A DNA stretch of 46,255 bases from Candidatus Ryanbacteria bacterium RIFCSPHIGHO2_02_FULL_45_17b. Lineage in GTDB: Bacteria; Patescibacteriota; Minisyncoccia; Ryanbacterales; 2-02-FULL-48-12. The DNA lies in the NCBI GenBank assembly GCA_001819815.1, contig MHNO01000005.1, positions 1-46,255 on the forward strand. The letters run 5' to 3'. Below are positions 14,868 to 21,320 of the stretch, one piece after another. The notes beneath the pieces are model-generated. The model did no database searches. It was not told the DNA's origin and was given only the letters and a program-made list of their open reading frames with translations. Positions within the stretch are counted from its first letter, which is position 1; every line of letters starts with the position of its first letter. The position numbers and the translations under genes were made by a program.

Positions 14868-15776
14868 ATGCAAATGCAGGACATGGAGCATATTTTAAAG
14901 ATTTTAACCCTAGCCGAGAACGCGGGGCGCATTGGTATTGTGCTGGGTCCGGAATCGGGAGATACCGAGCTTCTTGCCGCCCATGCGCTTAAAGAACGGC
15001 TTGGAGAAAAAGCTGTTGTCTTAAATGCGCCGGAACATCTACAGGATCGATGGAGCCATATGTTCAAAAAAGAACGCCCGCAAAAAGAGTTTGCGTTGGT
15101 GCTTGATACCGATACGAATCCGGTGGATGAACTACGCTATGAAAAAGAAGGCGGCAAGCTCCGTATATTCCTCTCTCCCCAACACGAACTCACGAAAGAC
15201 GCGTTCCAACTAGAACATCGTTATATGCCAAGCGATATGATTATTGCTCTTGGGTTTGCAAACGAAACCGATATAACCCGCACACTTGAGACAGACACTC
15301 CCTTAAAGAATACTGCCGCACTTATTAACCTCTCGCATATACCATCGGAGGCGCTAAAAAAAGACGCACTCCCGTCAACAAACAAATGGGATATCGGAGC
15401 CATGAAACTCTGGAGCCGTGCTTTGTTGCGTTCTTATGTGGAAGACAAAAACACCGTATTCTGGGCGTTCCTTCCCAAAGAAGACTTTCAAAAAACAAAT
15501 CAGCCCACAAGCATCCTTCCCGCACTCCTCGCACACATGGGTGTTGTGATGGAACTGCCACCACTTCGCCTCATTTTATGGCAAGATCAAGATTTTCCGG
15601 CTAACAATGTTCACATATTGGTTTCTGGAACTGATCCTGATGTTGTTATGCAAATCGCCCAAGCGGCAGAAACATCTGTTACCAACGGTAATCTTACCAT
15701 ACGCGGGTTTGCCAACTTCAGTGAAGCGGAAGTAGAAATGCGCAAACTGCTCAAAAGCATAAAACCTGAAGCCTGA
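14868..15776 (+). CDS. DHH-phosphoesterase-like protein lacking catalytic motifs
   Basis: The N-terminal part (IGIVLGPESGDTELLAAHAL, about residues 22-41) has the shape of the first NrnA/RecJ DHH motif but lacks the catalytic D-x-D. No DHH triad is visible. The middle (ALVLDTDTNPVDELRY) resembles the strand that normally carries another catalytic Asp. The C-terminal 100 residues resemble a DHHA1-like substrate domain (VHILVSGTDPDVVMQIAQ). I infer an inactive or diverged member; the resemblance is weak and the protein may be unrelated. The 302-residue length fits NrnA. AGGA lies a few bases upstream of the ATG. Confidence 0.5.
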   Translation: MQMQDMEHILKILTLAENAGRIGIVLGPESGDTELLAAHALKERLGEKAVVLNAPEHLQDRWSHMFKKERPQKEFALVLDTDTNPVDELRYEKEGGKLRIFLSPQHELTKDAFQLEHRYMPSDMIIALGFANETDITRTLETDTPLKNTAALINLSHIPSEALKKDALPSTNKWDIGAMKLWSRALLRSYVEDKNTVFWAFLPKEDFQKTNQPTSILPALLAHMGVVMELPPLRLILWQDQDFPANNVHILVSGTDPDVVMQIAQAAETSVTNGNLTIRGFANFSEAEVEMRKLLKSIKPEA

Positions 15777-15789
15777 TATGCTTTAAATT

Positions 15790-15922
15790 ACGAAACACAT
15801 TCTCATCTGATGACCGCCCCGCGAATTGATAGCGAGTCGAACGAGATATGTTAAAAAATGAAGGTACTTGCGTGTGCAAATTGAGGGGAGGTCATCAGAT
15901 GAGGGTAATACATGTGTTTCGT
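15790..15922 (+). ncRNA. Candidate structured RNA, long rod
   Basis: This gene-free stretch folds into one extended rod. P1 is ACGAAACACAT (15790-15800) with 15912-15922. P2 is a perfect 14-bp helix, 15802-15815 with 15890-15903. P3 is CCCC (15817-15820) with GGGG (15885-15888). P4 is CGAATTG (15822-15828) with CAAATTG (15877-15883), one mismatch. P5 is GCGAGT (15832-15837) with ACTTGC (15866-15871). The tip is an open loop of about 28 bases. The strand is unknown because the pairing is nearly symmetrical. It could be an untranslated RNA, a leader of the pilB gene or a small palindromic DNA element. Confidence 0.5.
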
Positions 15923-15932
15923 TATTAAAAAG

Positions 15933-15985
15933 AATATAACGTCTTGCGGTGGCGTAAATGGGGTCTTCGTAAGACGTTATATATT
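15933..15985. repeat. Hairpin repeat, long form, inverted orientation
   Basis: ATAACGTCTTGCG and CGTAAGACGTTAT pair around a loop holding CGTAAATGGGGTC. Its reverse complement matches the 34170-34246 copy at roughly 41 of 49 positions, including the loop. It lies 35 bases before the pilB start. Confidence 0.8.
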
Positions 15986-16019
15986 TTAGGATTCAAACTT
16001 CAAGTGCTATACTATCTTC

Positions 16020-17705
16020 ATGACTCGCCCCGATGACGAAACAGTAGAAGAACATCTTCGGTCTCTCCACCTGCAGGAAGAAGAAGACCTTGCGCAGATT
16101 CTCTCTAAAAAATATAACCTGCCGTATCTCAAACTTGCTGTTGCCGGCGTAGATACCAGCGCCCTTTTGCTGGTATCTGAAATGGAAGCGCGGGAAGCGG
16201 AACTTGTGGTATTCCAGATAGCGGGTAAAAAAATTAAAGTCGCCATTCATAACCCCAATTCCCAAACCGCAGAGCATATACTTGAAGAACTCAAACGAAA
16301 ACACTACCAACTGGAAGTGTTCATGGTTTCAGAACATAGTTTGGAACATGCCTGGGAAAAATATAAAGAAGCAGAGAGCACGCAACCGCTACCAACCGGC
16401 ATCGTTAGTCTTGATGACACCATACTGCCTAAAGAAGTAAAAACCCTGCAGACAATTCAGCAATTCCGAAATATCCTCGAGCCACTCACGGCAACCGAAG
16501 AAGAGCGCCGCATGTCGCTTATGCTGGAAGTATTATTGGAAGCCGCGCTCATTCTTGAAGTCTCCGATATCCACATAAAACCGGAAGAAGAAAATACTCG
16601 TCTTCGGGTGCGAATTGACGGAGTTCTGCATGATGTGCTCTTTTTTTCAACACGGATATACAACCTCGTCCTTTCACGCATTAAACTGTTATCCGGCATC
16701 AAGCTGAACATAAAAAAGGAGTCTCAAGATGGTCGTTTTACCATCAACAGGAAAGGAAAAGAGCAGATTGAGGTGCGCACATCAACACTCCCCGGGGCAC
16801 ATGGTGAATCAATAGTTATACGCATTCTTGACCCAAAACTCATAGCATTATCCTTGGAAGAACTCGGCATGCAACGACCCGTGCTTGAACTCATACAAGC
16901 AGAACTTAACAAACCGAACGGCATGATTCTTACCACAGGCCCCACGGGCGCCGGAAAAACAACCACGTTATACGCGTTTGTAAAACATATAAACTCGCCA
17001 GAGATTAATATCGTCTCCATTGAAGATCCGATAGAATATCATTTGAAAGAAGTTAACCAAACGCAAGTGGATGAAGAGCGGGGATACACCTTTTCTAATG
17101 GCCTTAGGTCCATTGTCCGCCAGGACCCGGATGTGATACTTGTTGGCGAAATACGTGATTTAGAAACGGCAGAAATTGCCATGCACGCCGCACTTACGGG
17201 GCATTTGGTTTTTTCTACGCTCCACACCAACAATGCCCCAGGAACTATTCCGCGCCTCCTTGATCTTGGTGTGCGGCCCAACATCATAGCACCGGCAATC
17301 AACCTCGCTCTGGCACAACGGCTCGTGCGGCGGCTTTGTGGCATATGCCGCGAAATATACATGCCTGAACCCGCGGTGCTTCAATACATACAAGACGTTC
17401 TTGAAGATCTGCCTCAACCTTATACAAAACCTGACGCCACAAAACAAACTCTTTGGCGCGCGCGCGGATGTAATGCGTGCGGCGGGATCGGCTATAAAGG
17501 GCGCATTAGTATTTTTGAAGTGTTTATGATTGATGATGAAATAGAACATCTCATCCTGCAGACTCCTTCTGAATCTGATATTCGAGACGCGGCAAAACGG
17601 CAAGGTATGCTCACCATGCAGCAGGATGGAATCATAAAATCGTTTGCCGGTATTACCGCACTTGACGAGGTAATGCGGGTTACCGGGGAAGCAAAAGAGG
17701 AGTAA
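16020..17705 (+). CDS. pilB: Type IV pilus assembly ATPase (PilB/GspE family)
   Basis: This hexameric ATPase drives pilus extension at the inner membrane face. An N-terminal GspE domain (residues 1-120) precedes the ATPase core with SDIHIKPEEENTRLRVRIDG, Walker A GPTGAGKTTT (about 306-315), Asp box EDPIEY, Walker B QDPDVILVGEIRD and His box TGHLVFSTLHTN. The zinc site is CGIC...CNACGG (about 440-485), which marks PilB rather than the retraction ATPase PilT. Its 561 residues are normal. No pilin or PilC gene is next to it here. Confidence 0.93.
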   Translation: MTRPDDETVEEHLRSLHLQEEEDLAQILSKKYNLPYLKLAVAGVDTSALLLVSEMEAREAELVVFQIAGKKIKVAIHNPNSQTAEHILEELKRKHYQLEVFMVSEHSLEHAWEKYKEAESTQPLPTGIVSLDDTILPKEVKTLQTIQQFRNILEPLTATEEERRMSLMLEVLLEAALILEVSDIHIKPEEENTRLRVRIDGVLHDVLFFSTRIYNLVLSRIKLLSGIKLNIKKESQDGRFTINRKGKEQIEVRTSTLPGAHGESIVIRILDPKLIALSLEELGMQRPVLELIQAELNKPNGMILTTGPTGAGKTTTLYAFVKHINSPEINIVSIEDPIEYHLKEVNQTQVDEERGYTFSNGLRSIVRQDPDVILVGEIRDLETAEIAMHAALTGHLVFSTLHTNNAPGTIPRLLDLGVRPNIIAPAINLALAQRLVRRLCGICREIYMPEPAVLQYIQDVLEDLPQPYTKPDATKQTLWRARGCNACGGIGYKGRISIFEVFMIDDEIEHLILQTPSESDIRDAAKRQGMLTMQQDGIIKSFAGITALDEVMRVTGEAKEE

Positions 17706-17712
17706 TGCCTTT

Positions 17713-17883
17713 ATTCTTTTCCGTAGCCTCCAGGTAATTGTCCTCGCATAGGTACAAGGACTGAGAACTTTTCTCGGGAGAAGCTCCGTACATCCGGCCT
17801 AAGCCAGCAACCGAACTTTCCACGGTGGAAAAGCCCAGATAAGGATTTATAACCTTAATCGCCTGGAGGCTACGAACAAGAAT
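17713..17883 (+). ncRNA. Candidate structured RNA, multi-hairpin closed by a 13-bp helix
   Basis: CGTAGCCTCCAGG (17722-17734) pairs perfectly with 17862-17874, and an outer helix ATTCTT (17713-17718) with AAGAAT (17878-17883) continues it. Inside lie a series of local hairpins: GTCCT/AGGAC, GAGAA/TTCTC, GGAG/CTCC, GGC/GCC, TTTCCA/TGGAAA and AAGG/CCTT. The layout is a multibranched RNA of about 171 nt between pilB and ruvB. I cannot match it to RNase P, tmRNA, 6S, SRP RNA or a known riboswitch. The strand is assumed from the neighbours. The rest of the 17706-18029 gap shows nothing else. Confidence 0.55.
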
Positions 17884-18029
17884 CACAAAAGACTGAAATC
17901 TCGTGAATGGTATCAGGTTTTTTATCGGTTGTCAAGTGGTGATATTGAAGCCTAAAACGTACATCTAAAGAACGTACTTTATACGGTTACAGGTTTTATA
18001 TTTCGGGTTTCAAGTAGTATACTGTATAC

Positions 18030-19067
18030 ATGGCTGATACCACGAAAGAAATACCCGTCGTAAAGAAGAAAGAGCAAAAAGAAGATAGTACGTTAGACGC
18101 ATCGTTGCGGCCCCGCACATGGGACGAGTATATTGGACAAGATGTGATCAAAAAAAATCTTGCCATTTCTTTGGAGGCGGCGCGTAAGCGCGGTGAACCA
18201 TTGGAACACATCTTGTTTTACGGCCCCGCCGGCCTTGGAAAAACAACACTAGCTCATCTCATTGCTCATGAAATGAATTCTCCCATGCGCGTAACATCCG
18301 GCCCGGCAATTGAACGCGTAGGAGATCTCGCATCCGTTCTTACAAATCTATCGCCGGGAGATACTCTTTTTATTGATGAAATACACCGCCTGAATAAACT
18401 TGTGGAAGAAGTGCTCTATCCGGCAATGGAATCGCGCACCCTCGATATAATAATTGGAAAAGGGCCATCAGCCCGGGTACTCCAATTAGACCTTCCGCCA
18501 TTTACTCTGCTGGCGGCAACCACACGCATGGCGCTTCTCTCCTCACCGCTCCGCTCGCGGTTTTCCGGCGGGACCTATCGCCTTTCTTTTTATAGCCACA
18601 ACGACATAGAACGCATTGTGCAAAGATCAGCCGTATTATTGAATGTTTCCATTGAACCGGAGGCAATAACCGAGCTTTCCCTTCGAAGCCGTTCCACTCC
18701 GCGCGTGGCAAACCATCTTCTCAAGCGATGCCGCGACTATGCGGATGTCCGTGGTAATGGAACCATAACCACCAATGTGGCTCATGACGCCTTACATCTT
18801 CTTGATGTGGATCAGAAAGGTCTTGAAATAAGCGATCGGCGTATTCTGGAAACCATAATCACCAAATACAACGGCGGGCCGGTAGGCATTCAAACACTGG
18901 CGGCTTCTACATCAGAAGAGACAGAAACCATTGAAGACGTCCACGAACCGTATCTTCTTCAAATCGGTTTCATAGAGCGCACTCCGCGCGGACGCATGGC
19001 AACGCGTTTGGCCTACGAACATTTGGGTATTCCCTTGCCCGCTAACATGCAGGAAACATTACTATGA
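18030..19067 (+). CDS. ruvB: Holliday junction branch migration ATPase RuvB
   Basis: RuvB is the ring motor that pulls DNA through the RuvA-bound junction. The AAA+ core has [12 protein letters not shown], Walker [10 protein letters not shown] (about 65-73), Walker [10 protein letters not shown], sensor [17 protein letters not shown] and sensor-2 region [11 protein letters not shown]. The C-terminal winged helix ends with [19 protein letters not shown]. Its 345 residues are normal. About 20 Lys/Glu-rich residues precede the core. It heads a plus-strand cluster that ends with ruvC. Confidence 0.96.
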   Translation: MADTTKEIPVVKKKEQKEDSTLDASLRPRTWDEYIGQDVIKKNLAISLEAARKRGEPLEHILFYGPAGLGKTTLAHLIAHEMNSPMRVTSGPAIERVGDLASVLTNLSPGDTLFIDEIHRLNKLVEEVLYPAMESRTLDIIIGKGPSARVLQLDLPPFTLLAATTRMALLSSPLRSRFSGGTYRLSFYSHNDIERIVQRSAVLLNVSIEPEAITELSLRSRSTPRVANHLLKRCRDYADVRGNGTITTNVAHDALHLLDVDQKGLEISDRRILETIITKYNGGPVGIQTLAASTSEETETIEDVHEPYLLQIGFIERTPRGRMATRLAYEHLGIPLPANMQETLL

Positions 19068-19088
19068 TACTACAACACATTGCATAAC

Positions 19089-19298
19089 ATGTTTTCCATA
19101 GCGCTCATCCTCTATAGCATCTTTATTGTCGGTTACGGCGCTCTTGCCGCCGCTCTGGTATATCATGTCCGCACGTACACCATACCCGAAGACTCTTTAC
19201 ACACCTTTATTATACCATTTCTCACGCTTTCTCTTGTTCTTATTATCCTCTCGCTCTATTTTTTCCTGCGCATCCCGTGGGATACCTTTGCAACATAA
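19089..19298 (+). CDS. Small membrane protein, two transmembrane segments
   Basis: The 69-residue protein consists of two hydrophobic helices (about 4-27 and 42-62) joined by the polar loop HVRTYTIPEDSLH. No clear ribosome site precedes the ATG; an upstream in-frame TTG at 19080 is possible. It lies between ruvB and a membrane PH-domain gene, three bases from the latter, so it is probably co-transcribed. No family is recognised. Confidence 0.6.
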   Translation: MFSIALILYSIFIVGYGALAAALVYHVRTYTIPEDSLHTFIIPFLTLSLVLIILSLYFFLRIPWDTFAT

Positions 19299-19301
19299 TA
19301 T

Positions 19302-19835
19302 ATGCCAATACCATCCCTTCATCTTGAAGAACGCGAGCGCGTACTATTGGTACTTCACCGCCATTGGTTTGTTTTGGTTCGGGAACTCTCGGCGGTATTT
19401 TTCATGATTTTTGCGGGAATCATGGTTTTTTCAATAAAAAGTGTCTGGTATAGAATTGTTGATCCTGTCGTTTTTGATCATATTATCAGTTTTTTGCTTT
19501 CTTTATACGCGCTTCTTATTCTGACATTACTGTTTGCTATTTGGATAAATTACCGCCTTGATGTATGGATTATTACCACAAAACGAGTTATTGATATAGA
19601 ACAGCGCGGACTCTTTAACCGCGAAGTTTCTGAATTTCTTGTTGCAAATATACAAGATATAACCACTGAAGTTCCTACTATGATTATGACACTTTTTGGT
19701 TTTGGAAATATGACAATTCAAACCGCAGGGCAAAAGAGTTTCACGGTGAGTGAGATCCCGCGCCTAGAAGAAGCGAAAAAAATTATTCTGGCGTGTTCTT
19801 ATGCGGCACGGGAAATAAGTACAAAAGTACAATAG
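19302..19835 (+). CDS. Membrane protein with bacterial PH domain (YdbS-like)
   Basis: Two transmembrane helices (about 27-46 and 60-84) precede a bacterial PH domain that begins WIITTKRVIDIEQRGLFNRE and continues IQDITTEVPTMIMTLFGFGN with MTIQTAG. This TM-TM-bPH layout is typical of YdbS/YvdB-type proteins. The PH-like domain would face the cytoplasm; its ligand is unknown. It is followed four bases later by yebC. Confidence 0.8.
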   Translation: MPIPSLHLEERERVLLVLHRHWFVLVRELSAVFFMIFAGIMVFSIKSVWYRIVDPVVFDHIISFLLSLYALLILTLLFAIWINYRLDVWIITTKRVIDIEQRGLFNREVSEFLVANIQDITTEVPTMIMTLFGFGNMTIQTAGQKSFTVSEIPRLEEAKKIILACSYAAREISTKVQ

Positions 19836-19838
19836 ATT

Positions 19839-20375
19839 ATGTCTGGTCACAGCAAGTGGTCGCAAATTAAACACAAAAAAGGAACCACAGACGCGAAACG
19901 AAGCAAGCTTTTTTCGCAACTTTCGCGTATCATCACGCTTGCCGCCCGGGAAAAAGGAGTCGACCCGAGCCTGAATCCATCACTCCGCGCCGCTATAGAA
20001 AAAGCACAACAAGTAAACATGCCAAAAGACACCATTGAGCGCGCCATTATAAAAGCGGCCTCAAATGAAGATCAACTTTCACGCGTGCTCTACGAAGCGT
20101 ATGGGCCTGGTGGAATAGCTATTATTATTGAAGGAATCACAGACAACAATAACCGCACATTCGCCGAGGTCAGAAATATACTTGAAACGCATGCAGCAAA
20201 AATGACACACGGAGGCGCGCTCTGGGCATTTGAAAAAGATGGTGAACATTGGAAACCAAACACCATGATTCCTGTCGGCGAGGCGATAAAGAAAAAAATT
20301 GAAGAACTTACCGAGGCGTTACAAGAACACGACGATGTGCAGGAAGTATATACAAACTTAAAACTTGAAACCTGA
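19839..20375 (+). CDS. YebC/PmpR family protein, shortened
   Basis: The start MSGHSKWSQIKHKKGTTDAKR and the NMPKDTIERAI and YEAYGPGGIAIIIE motifs are diagnostic of YebC/TACO1. Family members regulate transcription or help ribosomes through difficult sequences. The protein has 178 residues against about 240-250. N-terminal domain 1 is complete, but after GGALWAFEKDGEHW most of the middle domain is absent, and the chain resumes at the C-terminal EHDDVQEVYTNL. Since the frame is clean and flanked by genes, this is a real short form, not a frameshift. Confidence 0.9.
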   Translation: MSGHSKWSQIKHKKGTTDAKRSKLFSQLSRIITLAAREKGVDPSLNPSLRAAIEKAQQVNMPKDTIERAIIKAASNEDQLSRVLYEAYGPGGIAIIIEGITDNNNRTFAEVRNILETHAAKMTHGGALWAFEKDGEHWKPNTMIPVGEAIKKKIEELTEALQEHDDVQEVYTNLKLET

Positions 20376-20413
20376 AACGTGAACCCTATTTAAAAAAGTA
20401 GGCTTCAGGTTTT

Positions 20414-20914
20414 ATGATTCAAGATTCAAGAATTATTTTAGGCATCGACCCCGGCTACGGGCGCGTGGGCTATGGACTCGTGCGTAAAGAAGGTTCATCG
20501 CTTTCATATATTACTGCCGGGTGCATAGAAACAGAAAAAACAAAATCTCCTTCCGAGCGCCTGCAAGCCATCTATACACAACTCACTGCTTTGATTGCAA
20601 CAGAGCCCCCTCACGTACTTGCGCTAGAACAATTGTTTTTTGCAAAAAATGCCAAGACAGCGCTCCGTGTAGCGGAAACACGCGGCATTCTTTTATTGTT
20701 TGGCGAAGAACATAACATTCCCATGCGAGAATTTACGCCACTGCAAGTAAAAGTTGCCACATGTGGATATGGCAAAGCGGACAAGGCTCAGGTACAAAAC
20801 ATGATTATGCGTATTTTTAATCTTACCTCCCTTCCAAAACCGGATGATGTAGCTGACGCCCTTGCCATTGCCCTCACCGCGGCATATACAAGAGATACGA
20901 CACTTGACTTATAA
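20414..20914 (+). CDS. ruvC: Crossover junction endodeoxyribonuclease RuvC
   Basis: RuvC cuts Holliday junctions moved by RuvAB. The RNase H-like catalytic acids are visible: D12 in LGIDPGYGRVGYG, E in LALEQLFF, and two D in KPDDVADALAIAL. The 166-residue length is normal. The ATG lies directly after a weak inverted repeat (20368-20412) with no ribosome site, so the start could also be reached by coupling from yebC. Confidence 0.95.
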   Translation: MIQDSRIILGIDPGYGRVGYGLVRKEGSSLSYITAGCIETEKTKSPSERLQAIYTQLTALIATEPPHVLALEQLFFAKNAKTALRVAETRGILLLFGEEHNIPMREFTPLQVKVATCGYGKADKAQVQNMIMRIFNLTSLPKPDDVADALAIALTAAYTRDTTLDL

Positions 20915-20980
20915 AAATGTATTTGATATCTATCAGAAGTATGGAAAAAGGTCGTTCATTATCGGATACCACAAAAAACT

Positions 20981-21091
20981 ATGATAGAAGAAATCATCGA
21001 GAACATGAATGAGGATGATATGAGTGAGGATGGAATGAATGATGAAGAAGACGAAGGCGAAGATGAAGATGAGGACGAAGAAAATAATTAA
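20981..21091 (+). CDS. Very acidic 36-aa peptide (tentative)
   Basis: The ATG opens a 36-codon frame in which 20 residues are Asp or Glu and there is no Lys or Arg; it ends in a run of D/E then N-N. A terminator-like hairpin follows the stop. There is no clear ribosome site, and such purine-rich tracts can give accidental frames. If real, it could be a charge-mimic or a small disordered protein. I recognise no family. Confidence 0.35.
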   Translation: MIEEIIENMNEDDMSEDGMNDEEDEGEDEDEDEENN

Positions 21092-21095
21092 ATTT

Positions 21096-21127
21096 AACCA
21101 CCCCCCTTATCAACAGGGGGGTTATTT
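21096..21127 (+). terminator. Probable Rho-independent terminator
   Basis: CCCCCC (21101-21106) pairs with GGGGGG (21116-21121) and is followed by TTATTT. The T tract is broken, so strength is uncertain. Confidence 0.6.
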
Positions 21128-21149
21128 CATGCGGACTCTTACTAATACC

Positions 21150-21257
21150 TTCTTACCTACCCGAAGAATACCATATTTTTCTTTACCCATACCTCCGGAA
21201 TGGTATCTGGAATTTTCTTCTCACTGAACACTTGTTCCCAGTTCCTTCGGGTAAGAA
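21150..21257 (+). ncRNA. Candidate three-way-junction RNA in the leader of the PBP gene
   Basis: P1 is CCCGAAG (21160-21166) with CTTCGGG (21245-21251), extended after a four-base bulge by TTCTTA (21150-21155) with TAAGAA (21252-21257). P2 is ATACCAT (21168-21174) with ATGGTAT (21200-21206). P3 is CTGGAA (21207-21212) with TTCCCAG (21235-21241), one bulged C. The three helices meet with almost no unpaired bases. It begins 23 bases after the previous terminator and ends 63 bases before the PBP start, so a 5' leader or riboswitch-like element is plausible. It lacks the hammerhead core. Confidence 0.5.
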
Positions 21258-21320
21258 CGTCTTCTATTTTGCTCGCACTTGAACATTGCCAAAAACGTTT
21301 ACATAATGTATATTCTTACT

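Noticed and set aside
15790-17883. Identity of the two candidate RNAs as 6S, SRP RNA, tmRNA or RNase P RNA
   Set aside because: The rod lacks the large central bubble of 6S, neither has the GGAAGCAGCC-type SRP loop or the conserved RNase P P4 sequences, and there is no tRNA-like end as in tmRNA.
17680-17886. A 68-residue minus-strand frame covering the candidate RNA at 17713-17883
   Set aside because: It has no ribosome site, starts inside the pilB end, and its extent is explained by the structured RNA, whose paired arms impose the sequence.
20368-20413. Inverted repeat AAACCTGAA/TTCAGGTTT between yebC and ruvC as a terminator
   Set aside because: The loop is 27 bases, the T run is only four, and ruvC would start directly in its tail; termination seems unlikely, though a role in translation is possible.
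21150-21257. Hammerhead ribozyme in the three-way junction
   Set aside because: The conserved CUGAUGA and GAA core strands are absent.
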